Assembly: GCF_026168555.1 (NCBI RefSeq)
Contig: NZ_CP092471.1
Span: forward strand, 1-64,000
Reading direction: 5' to 3'
Source of the DNA: Qipengyuania spongiae
GTDB lineage: Bacteria; Pseudomonadota; Alphaproteobacteria; Sphingomonadales; Sphingomonadaceae
Length of the DNA stretch: 64,000 nt
In this document: piece by piece, positions 1-8,671 of the stretch
Numbering within the stretch: the stretch's first letter is position 1
Layout of the letters: every line of letters starts with the position of its first letter
The notes under the pieces: generated by a model
What the model saw: the letters and a program-made list of their open reading frames with translations, nothing else
The model's database searches: none
Told to the model about the DNA's origin: nothing
Translations under genes and position numbers: made by a program

Positions 1-1467
1 ATGAGCAAGTTCGGTAGTGCGAGCGGTACGCAGAAGAAGGCAGGCGAGGATACGATGGAAGATCTGGAAGCGGTGAACCTTGCGGCCGATTGGGCGGATA
101 TCAGCCAGGGTCTGCGCAAGGATCTCGGCCACCAGCTTCACAGCCAGTGGATCAAACCGATCCAGGTCGGCGGGCTCGACAAGGAAACCGGCACGCTCGC
201 GCTCTATCTGCCGACGCAATTCTCGGCCGACTGGGTCAAGGACCGCTTCTCCGACCGCCTCGGCCTCGCCTGGAAGATCGCGTGCAGCGACGTGCGCCGG
301 GTCGAGATCGAGGTTCATCCCGGTCGCCGCCAGGTCGCCGACCTGCGCTTCCACACCGACGGTCGCCGCCCCGCCAATGACGGCGCCGACAGTTCGATGA
401 TGACGATCGCCGCCGACACGATCGGCGATGCAGGGTTCACTTCTAGCGTCGGGCTCGACCCCACTCTCACTTTCGGTGCCTTTGTCACCGGAGAGGCCAA
501 CGTGCTCGCCTGCAACGCGGCGCAACGCATGGCCGCGCCGGACAAGCCGCAATTCTCGCCGCTCTACCTCAAGGGCGCGACCGGACAGGGAAAGACTCAT
601 CTGCTCCATGCGATCGGCCACAACTTCCTGACCGCGCATCCGCGCAGCCGGATCTTCTACTGCAGCGCCGAGCGCTTCATGGTCGAGTTCGTCCAAGCGC
701 TGAAATCGAACCAGATGCTGGAGTTCAAGGCCCGGCTGCGCAGCTTCGACCTGCTGCTGGTGGACGACATCCAGTTCATCATCGGCAAGGCCAGCGCGCA
801 GGAGGAACTGCTCTACACGATCGACGCGCTGCTGGCCGAAGGCAAGCGGCTGGTCTTTGCCGCCGACCGCGCGCCCCAAGCGCTGGACGGCGTCGAACCG
901 CGCCTGCTCTCGCGCCTTTCCATGGGTCTCGTCGCCGACATCCAAGGCGCCGATATCGAGCTGCGCAACAAGATCCTCCATTCCAAGCTGACCAAGTTCG
1001 CGCCGCTCGAGGTGCCCGAGGACGTACTCGATTTCCTCGCCCGGACGATCACGCGCAATATCCGCGAGCTGGTCGGCGGCCTCAACAAGCTGATCGCCTA
1101 TGCCCAGCTGACGGGGCAGGAAGTCTCCCTCCAACTGGCCGAGGAACAGCTGACCGATATCCTCTCGGCCAATCGCCGACGGATCACGATCGACGAGATT
1201 CAGCGCACCGTCTGCCAGTTCTACCGCATCGACCGCTCTGAGATGAGCAGCAAGCGCCGGGCTCGCGCCGTGGTCCGCCCGCGTCAGGTAGCGATGTACC
1301 TTTCTAAGGTACTGACCCCGCGTTCTTATCCCGAGATTGGCCGCAAGTTCGGCGGGCGCGACCATTCGACCGTGATTCACGCCGTTCGCCTGATCGAGGA
1401 TCTGCGCCAGCGCGACGCCGATATGGACGGCGATGTGCGCAGCCTGTTGCGCCAGCTCGAAAGCTGA
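1..1467 (+). CDS. dnaA: Chromosomal replication initiator protein DnaA
   Basis: DnaA is the AAA+ ATPase that binds DnaA boxes and opens oriC. The 488-residue protein has the N-terminal helicase-interaction domain, a Walker A motif GATGQGKT at residues 192-199, a Walker B LLLVDDI at 251-257, and a C-terminal helix-turn-helix ending in the DnaA signature around GGRDHSTVIHA. Length and domain order are normal for the family. The ATG at base 1 opens the frame; an in-frame ATG at base 55 (MEDLEAVNLA) is an alternative that keeps all conserved sequence. The window beginning exactly here suggests a chromosome linearised at dnaA. Confidence 0.97.
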   Translation: MSKFGSASGTQKKAGEDTMEDLEAVNLAADWADISQGLRKDLGHQLHSQWIKPIQVGGLDKETGTLALYLPTQFSADWVKDRFSDRLGLAWKIACSDVRRVEIEVHPGRRQVADLRFHTDGRRPANDGADSSMMTIAADTIGDAGFTSSVGLDPTLTFGAFVTGEANVLACNAAQRMAAPDKPQFSPLYLKGATGQGKTHLLHAIGHNFLTAHPRSRIFYCSAERFMVEFVQALKSNQMLEFKARLRSFDLLLVDDIQFIIGKASAQEELLYTIDALLAEGKRLVFAADRAPQALDGVEPRLLSRLSMGLVADIQGADIELRNKILHSKLTKFAPLEVPEDVLDFLARTITRNIRELVGGLNKLIAYAQLTGQEVSLQLAEEQLTDILSANRRRITIDEIQRTVCQFYRIDRSEMSSKRRARAVVRPRQVAMYLSKVLTPRSYPEIGRKFGGRDHSTVIHAVRLIEDLRQRDADMDGDVRSLLRQLES

Positions 1468-1481
1468 CCCTTCCGCACAAG

Positions 1482-1524
1482 CGATCCACATGATCCGCAC
1501 CGTCTGTAGACAGAGCCGTCCACA
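1482..1524. promoter_or_regulatory. Two weak DnaA-box-like 9-mers downstream of dnaA
   Basis: The 99-bp gap between dnaA and the next gene contains CGATCCACA (1482-1490) and CCGTCCACA (1516-1524), matching the DnaA consensus TTATCCACA at 7 and 6 of 9 bases. No AT-rich unwinding region is seen nearby, so this is not called an origin; the matches may be chance. Confidence 0.2.
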
Positions 1525-1566
1525 CCTCTGTCGACACGCGCTGCACATGGTGCCAACGGGTTTTCC

Positions 1567-2340
1567 ATGGCATTTTCCCCCGAGCGCCTCGACCGCTTCG
1601 CCCGGCACATCGTGCTTCCGCAGATCGGCGGGGCGGGCCAGTTCGCGCTGGCCGAAGCGCATCTCGCGCTGGTCGGCCTGGGCGGGATCGGCAGCCCGGC
1701 GCTCCAGTATCTTGCCGGGGCGGGCATCGGCCGGCTGACGCTGATCGACGACGGCGATGTCGAGCTGTCGAACCTTCAGCGGCAGACCATCTATACCGAG
1801 CGCGATATCGGCCACGGCAAGGCGGTGGTCGCGCGCCAGTGGTGCGCCGATTTCGACCGCCAGCTCGACGTGTCGATCAGTGATGCGCGGATCGGAACCA
1901 GCAACGCGGCTACGCTGATCGGCGATGCCGACCTCGTGCTTGACGGAACCGACAATTTCGCCACCCGGCTCTGCGTGTCCGACGCCTGCGTGGCGCAGGG
2001 TGTGCCGCTGCTTTCTGCCGCGGTCGGCCGGTTCCAAGGGCAGGTCGGGGCCTTTGCCGGACATCTGCCCGACCAGTCCTGCTACCGCTGCTTCGTGGGC
2101 GACGCCTTCGATGCCGACGATTGCGACAGCTGTGCGGAGGACGGGATGCTGGGGGCCATGGCGGGGTGGATCGGCAGTTTCGCCGCCATGCAGGCGATCC
2201 GTATCCTTCTTCATGACGTCACCGAGATGGGCGACCTGCAATGGGGTCGCGTGCATCTGCTCGACGGGCTCGCGCCTGCCATGCGCAGCTTCGCGATCGC
2301 CAAGGACCCGGAATGCAAGGCGTGCGGATCACCTCGATAG
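1567..2340 (+). CDS. HesA/MoeB/ThiF family sulfur-carrier adenylyltransferase
   Basis: E1-like enzyme that adenylates the C-terminal glycine of a small sulfur-carrier protein (MoaD or ThiS type) for molybdopterin or thiazole synthesis. The Rossmann ATP-binding motif GLGGIG is at residues 37-42 and is followed by the family pattern LTLIDDGDVELSNLQRQ. Two CxxC pairs (C172/C175 and C250/C253) fit the structural zinc site of MoeB-type proteins. Length 257 matches MoeB (about 250). No carrier-protein gene is adjacent, so MoeB cannot be separated from ThiF here. Its last 12 bases overlap the 3' end of the convergent sirtuin gene. Confidence 0.88.
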   Translation: MAFSPERLDRFARHIVLPQIGGAGQFALAEAHLALVGLGGIGSPALQYLAGAGIGRLTLIDDGDVELSNLQRQTIYTERDIGHGKAVVARQWCADFDRQLDVSISDARIGTSNAATLIGDADLVLDGTDNFATRLCVSDACVAQGVPLLSAAVGRFQGQVGAFAGHLPDQSCYRCFVGDAFDADDCDSCAEDGMLGAMAGWIGSFAAMQAIRILLHDVTEMGDLQWGRVHLLDGLAPAMRSFAIAKDPECKACGSPR

Positions 2341-3060
2341 CACCTCGTCGACCCAGCGCGGCACCAGTTCGCCTGCCGGACCATGCCGATGCTCCTCGAA
2401 GAGATGCGAACCCTCGCTCGGCTCGAGATTGAGTTCGAGCGTGCGCGCGCCGTGCGCGGCCGCCTCCTGCACGAAACCGGCCGCCGGATAGACCGCGCCG
2501 GACGTGCCGATGGAGACGAACAGGTCCGCACGGGCGAGCGCGCCGTAGATGCGCTCCATCTGGTAAGGCATCTCGCCGAACCAGACGACGTCCGGGCGCA
2601 GGGCAGGCGCACCGCAGGCCTTGCACGCGGGCCGTTCCAGCATCGCGCCGGTGAACGGCTCGCGCGCGTCGCAGGCGGCGCAGAGCGCGCTCAGCAACTC
2701 GCCATGCATGTGGAGGACCCCGGTGGCCCCGGCGCGCTCGTGAAGGTCGTCGACATTCTGCGTGACGATCAGCAGGCTGCCCCGCCCTTCCCATTCGCGG
2801 TCCAGCCGCGCGAGCGCCCGGTGCGCGGCATTAGGCTCGACACGGGAAAGCGCCGCGCGCCGCATATCGTAGAAGCGCAGCACGAGTTCGGGATCGCGAG
2901 CGAAACCCTCCGGCGTGGCCACGTCCTCGACCCGGTGCTGTTCCCACAATCCGCCTGCGTCGCGGAAGGTATCGATCCCGCTTTCAGCGCTTATCCCGGC
3001 GCCGGTCAGGATCACGATGTTGCGAATGGTCGTGTTGCGAATTTCTGGCATGCGCGTCAT
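2329..3060 (-). CDS. cobB: NAD-dependent protein deacylase, Sir2 family
   Basis: Sirtuin removing acyl groups from protein lysines with NAD. Near the N-terminus lies ILTGAGISAESGIDTFRD, then TQNVDDLHERAG and the catalytic-histidine region HMHGEL. A four-cysteine zinc module follows (CAAC then CKAC), then VVWFGEMP. A FYDMRR segment has the Tyr-x-x-Arg spacing associated with class III sirtuins such as E. coli CobB, suggesting desuccinylase as well as deacetylase activity. The frame runs upstream to a TTG at 3087, but ATG at 3060 gives the usual compact N-terminus; ATG at 3051 is also possible. Divergent from dapB. Confidence 0.9.
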   Translation of the reverse strand: MTRMPEIRNTTIRNIVILTGAGISAESGIDTFRDAGGLWEQHRVEDVATPEGFARDPELVLRFYDMRRAALSRVEPNAAHRALARLDREWEGRGSLLIVTQNVDDLHERAGATGVLHMHGELLSALCAACDAREPFTGAMLERPACKACGAPALRPDVVWFGEMPYQMERIYGALARADLFVSIGTSGAVYPAAGFVQEAAAHGARTLELNLEPSEGSHLFEEHRHGPAGELVPRWVDEVLSR

Positions 3061-3086
3061 GAAGCACGGGCGACAAGGGAGAAGCA

Positions 3087-3815
3087 ATGGCGCGCATCGG
3101 CATCATCGGCAGTGAAGGGCGCATGGGCCAGGCGATCGCCGCCCTGCTTGAGGGCGCGGATCACGAACTCGCGGGCGGCGCGGATCGGGGCGGCGACGCC
3201 GCGCGGCTCGCCGATGCGAGCGACGTACTGATCGACTTCTCTTCGCCCCAGGCGCTTTCGATCACGCTTCACGCGGCGATAGGCGCGGGCGTGCCGGTGG
3301 TGATCGGCACGACCGGGCTGACCGAGGACAATCACCGCGCCATCGACGAGGCGGCGCGCGCCGTACCGATCCTGCAGACAGGCAACACCTCGCTCGGCGT
3401 GACGCTGCTCGCGCATCTGGTCGAGGAGGCGGCAAAACGCCTCGGACCCGCCTGGGACATCGAGATTGTCGAGATGCATCACCGGATGAAGGTCGACGCA
3501 CCTTCCGGCACGGCACTGCTCTTGGGCGAAGCGGCAGCGCGTGGGCGGGGGATCGACCTTGCGGATAACACCGAAAGCGGGCGGGACGGGCATACGGGCG
3601 AGCGGGCCAGCGGCGCAATCGGCTTCGCCGCACTGCGCGGGGGGACCGTGGCCGGCGAACACAGCGTCATCCTTGCGGGCGAGGAGGAGCGGATCACGCT
3701 CTCCCACCACGCCGAGAACCGGGCGATCTTCGCGCGCGGTGCACTGCGGGCCGCCGAATGGCTGATCGGCCGGGCGCCGGGCCGCTACGGGATGGACGAC
3801 GTTCTCGACCTCTGA
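3087..3815 (+). CDS. dapB: 4-hydroxy-tetrahydrodipicolinate reductase
   Basis: Reduces the DapA product with NAD(P)H in the diaminopimelate/lysine pathway. The N-terminal Rossmann motif is IGIIGSEGRMGQAI; the substrate-binding and catalytic block EMHHRMKVDAPSGTA sits mid-protein as in all DapB enzymes, and the C-terminus has the typical HHAENRAIFARGA stretch. At 242 residues it is slightly short but in range. An AGGGAGAAGC purine-rich site precedes the ATG. nth starts 12 bases downstream, so the two may be cotranscribed. dapE lies about 3 kb away on the other strand. Confidence 0.96.
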   Translation: MARIGIIGSEGRMGQAIAALLEGADHELAGGADRGGDAARLADASDVLIDFSSPQALSITLHAAIGAGVPVVIGTTGLTEDNHRAIDEAARAVPILQTGNTSLGVTLLAHLVEEAAKRLGPAWDIEIVEMHHRMKVDAPSGTALLLGEAAARGRGIDLADNTESGRDGHTGERASGAIGFAALRGGTVAGEHSVILAGEEERITLSHHAENRAIFARGALRAAEWLIGRAPGRYGMDDVLDL

Positions 3816-3826
3816 CGACACGCAAC

Positions 3827-4486
3827 ATGACCAAGGACCAGATCTTCGAGTTCTTCCGCCGCCTGGCGGAGGACAATCCCTCGCCCGAGACCGAGCTCGA
3901 ATACGGCAACGCCTATCAGTTGGTCGTGGCCGTGGCGCTTTCCGCACAGGCGACCGATGTCGGCGTTAACAAGGCTACGCGTGCTCTGTTCGCGCAGGTC
4001 GAAACGCCGCAACAGATGCTTGACCTCGGTGAAGAGGGGCTGAAAGCGCATATCAAGACGATCGGCCTGTTCAACTCCAAAGCGAAGAACGTGATCGCGC
4101 TCTCGCGATTGCTGGTCGAGGAATATGGCGGCGAGGTGCCGGACACGCGCGAGGATCTGGTGCGGCTGCCCGGCGTGGGGCGCAAGACGGCCAATGTCGT
4201 GCTCAATTGCTGGTTCGGGCAGGAAACCTTTGCGGTGGACACCCATATCCTGCGGGTCGGCAACCGCACCGACCTCGCCAAGGGCAAGACGCCCGAACAG
4301 GTGGAAGCGAAGCTGGAACGCCGCGTGCCCCAGCCCTTCCGCCTCGGCGCGCATCACTGGCTGATCCTGCACGGCCGCTATATCTGCAAGGCGCGGACGC
4401 CCGAATGCTGGCGCTGCCCCGTGGTCGATCTGTGCAGCTTTCGCAAAAAGGTGATGGAAAAGCCCGGTCGGAGAACGAGCGGCTGA
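3827..4486 (+). CDS. nth: Endonuclease III (DNA glycosylase/AP lyase)
   Basis: Base-excision repair enzyme that removes oxidised pyrimidines and nicks the abasic site. From the ATG at 3827 the protein has 219 residues. The helix-hairpin-helix motif LPGVGRKTANVV contains catalytic K120, D138 lies in VDTH, and the [4Fe-4S] ligands C187-x6-C194-x2-C197-x5-C203 are complete. These positions coincide with E. coli Nth numbering, which supports this start over an in-frame upstream one inside dapB. Confidence 0.97.
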   Translation: MTKDQIFEFFRRLAEDNPSPETELEYGNAYQLVVAVALSAQATDVGVNKATRALFAQVETPQQMLDLGEEGLKAHIKTIGLFNSKAKNVIALSRLLVEEYGGEVPDTREDLVRLPGVGRKTANVVLNCWFGQETFAVDTHILRVGNRTDLAKGKTPEQVEAKLERRVPQPFRLGAHHWLILHGRYICKARTPECWRCPVVDLCSFRKKVMEKPGRRTSG

Positions 4487-4510
4487 GTTGGTTTGCCAGC
4501 GCGGCCCGCC

Positions 4511-4540
4511 CGAACCGGTTCGACAATTTTCTGAAATTGT
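4511..4540. promoter_or_regulatory. Two adjacent perfect inverted repeats upstream of the EAL gene
   Basis: Within the 105-bp gap after nth, a perfect 12-bp palindrome CGAACCGGTTCG (4511-4522) abuts a second inverted repeat, ACAATTT-TCTG-AAATTGT (4523-4540). The second is strikingly AT-rich for this genome. A possible -10 element TAAGAT is at 4556-4561. They could be operators for the EAL gene or part of a transcript end for nth; there is no clean T-run after them. Confidence 0.35.
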
Positions 4541-4591
4541 TCATTATTTTCGGTGTAAGATCCTTTCCGAATATGCGCGAAGGACACATCT

Positions 4592-5356
4592 ATGGTTGGT
4601 TGCAAAGGATGCCGTGGCAGCGATCAGGGGTTCGCGATCGAAATGGCTTTCCAGCCGATCGTCGACGTCGTTACCGGAAAGGTCTTCGCATACGAGGCGC
4701 TCGTGCGCGGTGCGGCAGGGGAAAGCGCCGGCTCAGTCCTGGAGCGCGTAACACCCGAGAACCTCTATGCTTTCGATCAAAAATGCCGGGTCGCGGCAAT
4801 CGAGGGTGCGGTCAACGCTGGCATCCTGAAAAACGAAGCGAAGCTGTCGATCAATTTCCTCCCGAACGCCGTCTATTCCCCGCTCGCCTGCATTCAGCTG
4901 ACGCTGCGAACCGCTTCCGCCACCGGTTTCCCTGTCGAACGACTTATCTTCGAGTTTACCGAGAACGAGAAGATGGTCGATACCAACCACGTTCGCACCA
5001 TCGTGGAATGCTACAACCAGATGGGTTTCGGAACGGCGATCGACGATTTCGGAGCAGGCCATGCCGGCCTCAATTTGCTGTCGGCCCTGACGACCGATTA
5101 CCTCAAGCTCGACATGGAAATGATCCGGGGGATCGACACCAAGAAGCGCAATCGCGTCATTGTGGAGGGGATCGTGGACATTGCTTCCCGGTTGGGCGTG
5201 ACGCTGATTGCCGAAGGTATCGAGACGGTTGAGGAGTACCGCGCACTGCGCGAGATGGGCGTGCGGCTTTTCCAGGGATATCTGTTCGCTGCCCCGGCAT
5301 TCAAGGCGCTGCCGGACATCGCCCTACCCGATCGGATCGTCACGCGCGCCGCCTAA
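4592..5356 (+). CDS. EAL-domain c-di-GMP phosphodiesterase with N-terminal CxxC
   Basis: Stand-alone EAL protein of 254 residues, expected to hydrolyse c-di-GMP to pGpG. The signature YEALVRG places the metal-binding glutamate at E35. The other active-site blocks are present: NFLPN, FEFTENE, DDFGAGHAGLNLL, KLDMEMI, AEGIET and FQGYLF, so it is probably active. There is no sensor domain or membrane segment; the only addition is MVGCKGC at the extreme N-terminus (C4, C7), which could bind a metal or form a disulfide. AAGGACACATCT before the ATG is a good ribosome binding site. Paired palindromes sit upstream. Confidence 0.9.
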   Translation: MVGCKGCRGSDQGFAIEMAFQPIVDVVTGKVFAYEALVRGAAGESAGSVLERVTPENLYAFDQKCRVAAIEGAVNAGILKNEAKLSINFLPNAVYSPLACIQLTLRTASATGFPVERLIFEFTENEKMVDTNHVRTIVECYNQMGFGTAIDDFGAGHAGLNLLSALTTDYLKLDMEMIRGIDTKKRNRVIVEGIVDIASRLGVTLIAEGIETVEEYRALREMGVRLFQGYLFAAPAFKALPDIALPDRIVTRAA

Positions 5357-5392
5357 CCCCTACGGCGGCATCTGACAGAAGCGGACCGCGCC

Positions 5393-6628
5393 TCAGACGT
5401 CGTCGGCCGAGATCATCTCCACCCGGTCGAGCTCGCCGGTCATACTGGCGACCGTCACCGCCACCGCGGCATCGCCGCTGACATTGGTGGTGGTGCGCAT
5501 CATGTCCATGATCCGGTCCACGCCCGCGACGAAGGCGATCGTCTCAAGCGGCACGCCGACCGTGCCAAAGACCAGCGCCATCATGATGAGACCCGCGCCC
5601 GGAATGCCCGCAGCCCCGATCGCGCCCAGCGTCGCGGTCAGCGCGATCATGCCGTAATCGACCCAGGAAAGGTCCACCCCGAAGATCTGCGCGCCGAACA
5701 GTGTCGCGAGGCCGAGATACATCGCCGTGCCGTTCATGTTGATTGTCGCACCGAGCGCGATGATGAAACTCGCCACCGAGTTCGAGACGCCGAGATTGCG
5801 CTCGGCACAGCGCAGGGTGACCGGCAGCGTGGCGTTGGACGAGGCGGTGGAGTAGCTGACCGCGATCGCGTCCACGATGCCGCGGAAAAAGTCGATCACC
5901 GGTAGCTTCGCCAGGAACTTGATCATCGCCGAATACATGATCGCGATGATCAGGATGCAGCCGAGATAGTTCAGCGCCACCAGCGCGCCCAATGCCTGAA
6001 GCGCAGACAGGCCCAGCGTCCCCGCCACCCAGGCCATCAGCGCGAAGACGCCGAAGGGGGTGAGCTCCATGACGATCATCGTCACCTTCTGCATCACCAC
6101 CGAACCCGCATCGAAGATGCGTCCCAGGGGATCGGCCTCCTTGCCCGCCATCAGGATGCCGATCCCGATCAGGAGCGCGAAGACGATGAGCGGCAGGACA
6201 TTGACGTCCGCCATCACCTGAACCGGGCTCTGCGGCACGATCTCGAGGATCATCTCGCGCCAAGTGGTGTCGTTGGGCGGCGGCGCGCTGCCCATCTCGA
6301 TCGAGCCGGTATCGACCAGCAAGCCCGGCTTGATCAGCGTGCCGAGCAGCAGGCCGAGCCAGACCGCGATCTGGCCAGTGACCACGAAGATCAGAATCGC
6401 CCGCCCGCCGACGGCGCCGAGCTTGCGCAGATCGCCGATCGCCGCGACGCCCGAGACGAGGCTGAAGAAGATCAGCGGCACCACCAGCATCTTGATGAAG
6501 GCGATGAACACGTCGCCGATGATCTTGATGCTCTCGGCCCCCGGCCCCCAGGCAAGGCCCACGACGATGCCGAGGATCAGCGCGCCGATCACGCGCTGCC
6601 ACAGAGGAATGGCGAACCAGGTCTTCAT
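5393..6628 (-). CDS. Dicarboxylate/amino acid:cation symporter (DAACS family)
   Basis: Integral inner-membrane symporter of 411 residues, related to GltP/DctA, moving glutamate or C4-dicarboxylates with protons or sodium. The hydrophobic profile shows eight or more membrane segments. The family serine-rich hairpin appears as SYSTASSNATLPVTL, followed by the NMNGTAMY motif and the C-terminal GVDRIMDMMRTTTNVSGDA binding segment. It lies 13 bases after dapE on the same strand and is likely the last gene of that run. Substrate specificity cannot be read from sequence. Confidence 0.92.
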   Translation of the reverse strand: MKTWFAIPLWQRVIGALILGIVVGLAWGPGAESIKIIGDVFIAFIKMLVVPLIFFSLVSGVAAIGDLRKLGAVGGRAILIFVVTGQIAVWLGLLLGTLIKPGLLVDTGSIEMGSAPPPNDTTWREMILEIVPQSPVQVMADVNVLPLIVFALLIGIGILMAGKEADPLGRIFDAGSVVMQKVTMIVMELTPFGVFALMAWVAGTLGLSALQALGALVALNYLGCILIIAIMYSAMIKFLAKLPVIDFFRGIVDAIAVSYSTASSNATLPVTLRCAERNLGVSNSVASFIIALGATINMNGTAMYLGLATLFGAQIFGVDLSWVDYGMIALTATLGAIGAAGIPGAGLIMMALVFGTVGVPLETIAFVAGVDRIMDMMRTTTNVSGDAAVAVTVASMTGELDRVEMISADDV

Positions 6629-6641
6629 GCGTCGGATTCCC

Positions 6642-7778
6642 TCAAAGCCGCAGCGCTCTGGTCGCGATGTCGGCGTAAATGCTGCTTAGCGTATAAAGGT
6701 CGGCGACTGCCACCGCCTCGTCGGTCTTGTGCATGGTTGCGTTGACGAGGCCGAATTCGATCACCGGGCAGACGCTGCGCAGGAAGCGCGCGTCCGAGGT
6801 GCCGCCCGTGGTGGATGGCTCGGGAGCGATGCCCGTCGCGGCCTCCACCGCCCCGGCAATGACGGCGCTGAAATCCCCCGGCGGCGTCAGAAAGGGCTCG
6901 CCGCTGACGATCGGCAGAGCCGTGCCGCCATGCTTGCGGGCGATCGCCACGACCTTTTCCGAAAGCGAAGCGCCCGAATGCGTGTCGTTGAAGCGGATCG
7001 AGATCCGCGCCTTCGCCACCGCCGGGATCACGTTGTGCGCACGATTGGAAATGTCGATCTCGGTAATTTCGAGATTGCTCGGCTGGAACCACTCGGTCCC
7101 CTCGTCGAGCACCAGCGCGTCGAGCTCGGTGAGGATGCGAACCAGTGCCGGGATCGGATTGTCGGCGAGGTGCGGATAGGCGACATGTCCTTGCGTGCCC
7201 TGCACCTCGATCCAGATATTGACCGATCCGCGTCGGCCGATCTTCATCATGTCGCCCAGCCGGTCGACGCTGGTGGGCTCGCCGACGAGGCAGAGGTCGG
7301 GCTTCACCCCGTTCTCCTCCATCCAGTCGATCAGCGCGCGCGTGCCGTGCAGCGCCGGGCCTTCCTCGTCGCCGGTGATGATGAAGCTGATCGTACCGGC
7401 TTCGGCGGGCACGTTCGCCGCCGCATCCACCATGCAGGCGATCGCGCCCTTCATGTCGACCGCGCCGCGACCGTAGAGCAGATCGCCGCGCACTTCCGGC
7501 GCGAACGGCTCGGCCTGCCAGCCCGCGCCCGGGGGCACCACGTCGAGATGCCCGGCGAACGCGAAGTGCCTCGATCCCGCCGGGCCGCGCCGGATGGCGA
7601 AGAGGTTCTCGACCGGTTCCTCGTCGCTCCCCTCCTCGCCCGAACCTCGGGTGAAGCGGGTGACCTCGAAGCCGAGCGGGGCCAGCATGGCCTCCATCGC
7701 GTCGAACACAGGGCCGCGTGCGGGCGTGACGCTGGGTGCGGCCATCAACCGCGTGGCGAGATCGAGAACGTCGGTCAT
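6642..7778 (-). CDS. dapE: Succinyl-diaminopimelate desuccinylase
   Basis: M20-family di-zinc hydrolase that removes succinate from N-succinyl-LL-diaminopimelate on the way to lysine and peptidoglycan. Visible metal and catalytic blocks are GHLDVVPPG, GRGAVDMKGA, TGDEEGPALHG and the C-terminal GGTSDARF. Length 378 is typical. Its ATG overlaps the TGA of the upstream S1/P1 nuclease gene (ATGA), so the two are translationally coupled. Confidence 0.96.
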   Translation of the reverse strand: MTDVLDLATRLMAAPSVTPARGPVFDAMEAMLAPLGFEVTRFTRGSGEEGSDEEPVENLFAIRRGPAGSRHFAFAGHLDVVPPGAGWQAEPFAPEVRGDLLYGRGAVDMKGAIACMVDAAANVPAEAGTISFIITGDEEGPALHGTRALIDWMEENGVKPDLCLVGEPTSVDRLGDMMKIGRRGSVNIWIEVQGTQGHVAYPHLADNPIPALVRILTELDALVLDEGTEWFQPSNLEITEIDISNRAHNVIPAVAKARISIRFNDTHSGASLSEKVVAIARKHGGTALPIVSGEPFLTPPGDFSAVIAGAVEAATGIAPEPSTTGGTSDARFLRSVCPVIEFGLVNATMHKTDEAVAVADLYTLSSIYADIATRALRL

Positions 7779-8671
7779 TCCTGTTCCTCTCCCGGCAGCG
7801 GTCCCGGCGCGAAGGCACGGTCCAGCCCTTCGGCGATGCGCAGACCGGCCTGCGTCACCCGCCGCTCGGCCACGGGCACGGCGGCGGCGATGTCTTCCTG
7901 CGTCAGCGCGGTTTCCTCCGGCACGTCGATGCAGGGGCCGCAGTCGAAGGCGTTGGGATAGACGAAGTCGCGGGCCAGCTGCCAGCTTTCCCGGCCCCAG
8001 TCAGCCGGGCCACCGCCGCCCAGCGCGGCGCGCTCGGCCTCGGTGTAGCGCCGCACGAGCGCGGGCCGCGCCTCGCTGATCGCACGCTCGGCCAGCGGGC
8101 CGTCCCAGATCGCATGCAGGTTCAGCCCCGGCGCGATACCGTAGGCGACCGTCCGGTCGTTGCCGCCGCGATCGTCTAGATCGCCGGAGTGAAGCGGCAT
8201 GTGGATGTCGCCGGCGAAGTGGATGTAGAAGGCGAGCGCTTCGAGCCGGACGGGATCGGGCAGGCTCTCGTCGGCGAGGATGCGGAGGTTGCGCGTGATC
8301 TGCGCACTGACGCAGGAGCCGCCGGAGCAGTTCTTGCGGTCGCTGTATTCCTCGGTGATCGGTTCGGTCTGGTAATGCCAGGCGAAGGTGTAGGCCCAGC
8401 GCCAGTACTCGCCGCGCAGGCAATCGGGCCAGACCGCCGCATCGCCGATCGTCGCGAGCGGGCAGTCCGGCGTGCCGAGCTGCGGGGCGGCGCGCAGCAG
8501 GCGGGCGATCCCGGCGCGGGTCTCGGGGCGCACATTCGCCTGCGCGATCTCGCCCGTCACCGTATGCGCGTAGTATCCCCAGGCCGAGGCCGGTAGCGGC
8601 ACCAGCGCCGCCAGAGCGGCGAGCACCAGAGCGATCAGGCGGCCGCGGTTTCGTATTGCTCGATGACCCAC
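7775..8671 (-). CDS. Secreted S1/P1-type zinc nuclease
   Basis: Extracytoplasmic phospholipase C/P1-fold nuclease that cleaves single-stranded nucleic acid with three zinc ions. The chosen start is GTG at 8671: a GGAG lies 8 bases upstream and no ATG exists before the signal peptide. The peptide LIALVLAALAALVPLPASA ends at residue 30, leaving Trp31 as mature residue 1, which in this family ligates zinc through its amino terminus. Other ligands are visible in WGYYAH, FAWHYQ, the HFAGDIHMPLH block and NLHAIWD. The start lies inside the 3' end of the GST gene and its stop overlaps the dapE start. Confidence 0.9.
   Translation of the reverse strand: MGHRAIRNRGRLIALVLAALAALVPLPASAWGYYAHTVTGEIAQANVRPETRAGIARLLRAAPQLGTPDCPLATIGDAAVWPDCLRGEYWRWAYTFAWHYQTEPITEEYSDRKNCSGGSCVSAQITRNLRILADESLPDPVRLEALAFYIHFAGDIHMPLHSGDLDDRGGNDRTVAYGIAPGLNLHAIWDGPLAERAISEARPALVRRYTEAERAALGGGGPADWGRESWQLARDFVYPNAFDCGPCIDVPEETALTQEDIAAAVPVAERRVTQAGLRIAEGLDRAFAPGPLPGEEQE

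Noticed and set aside
1468..1566. Origin of replication next to dnaA
   Set aside because: Only two weak boxes and no AT-rich unwinding element are present.
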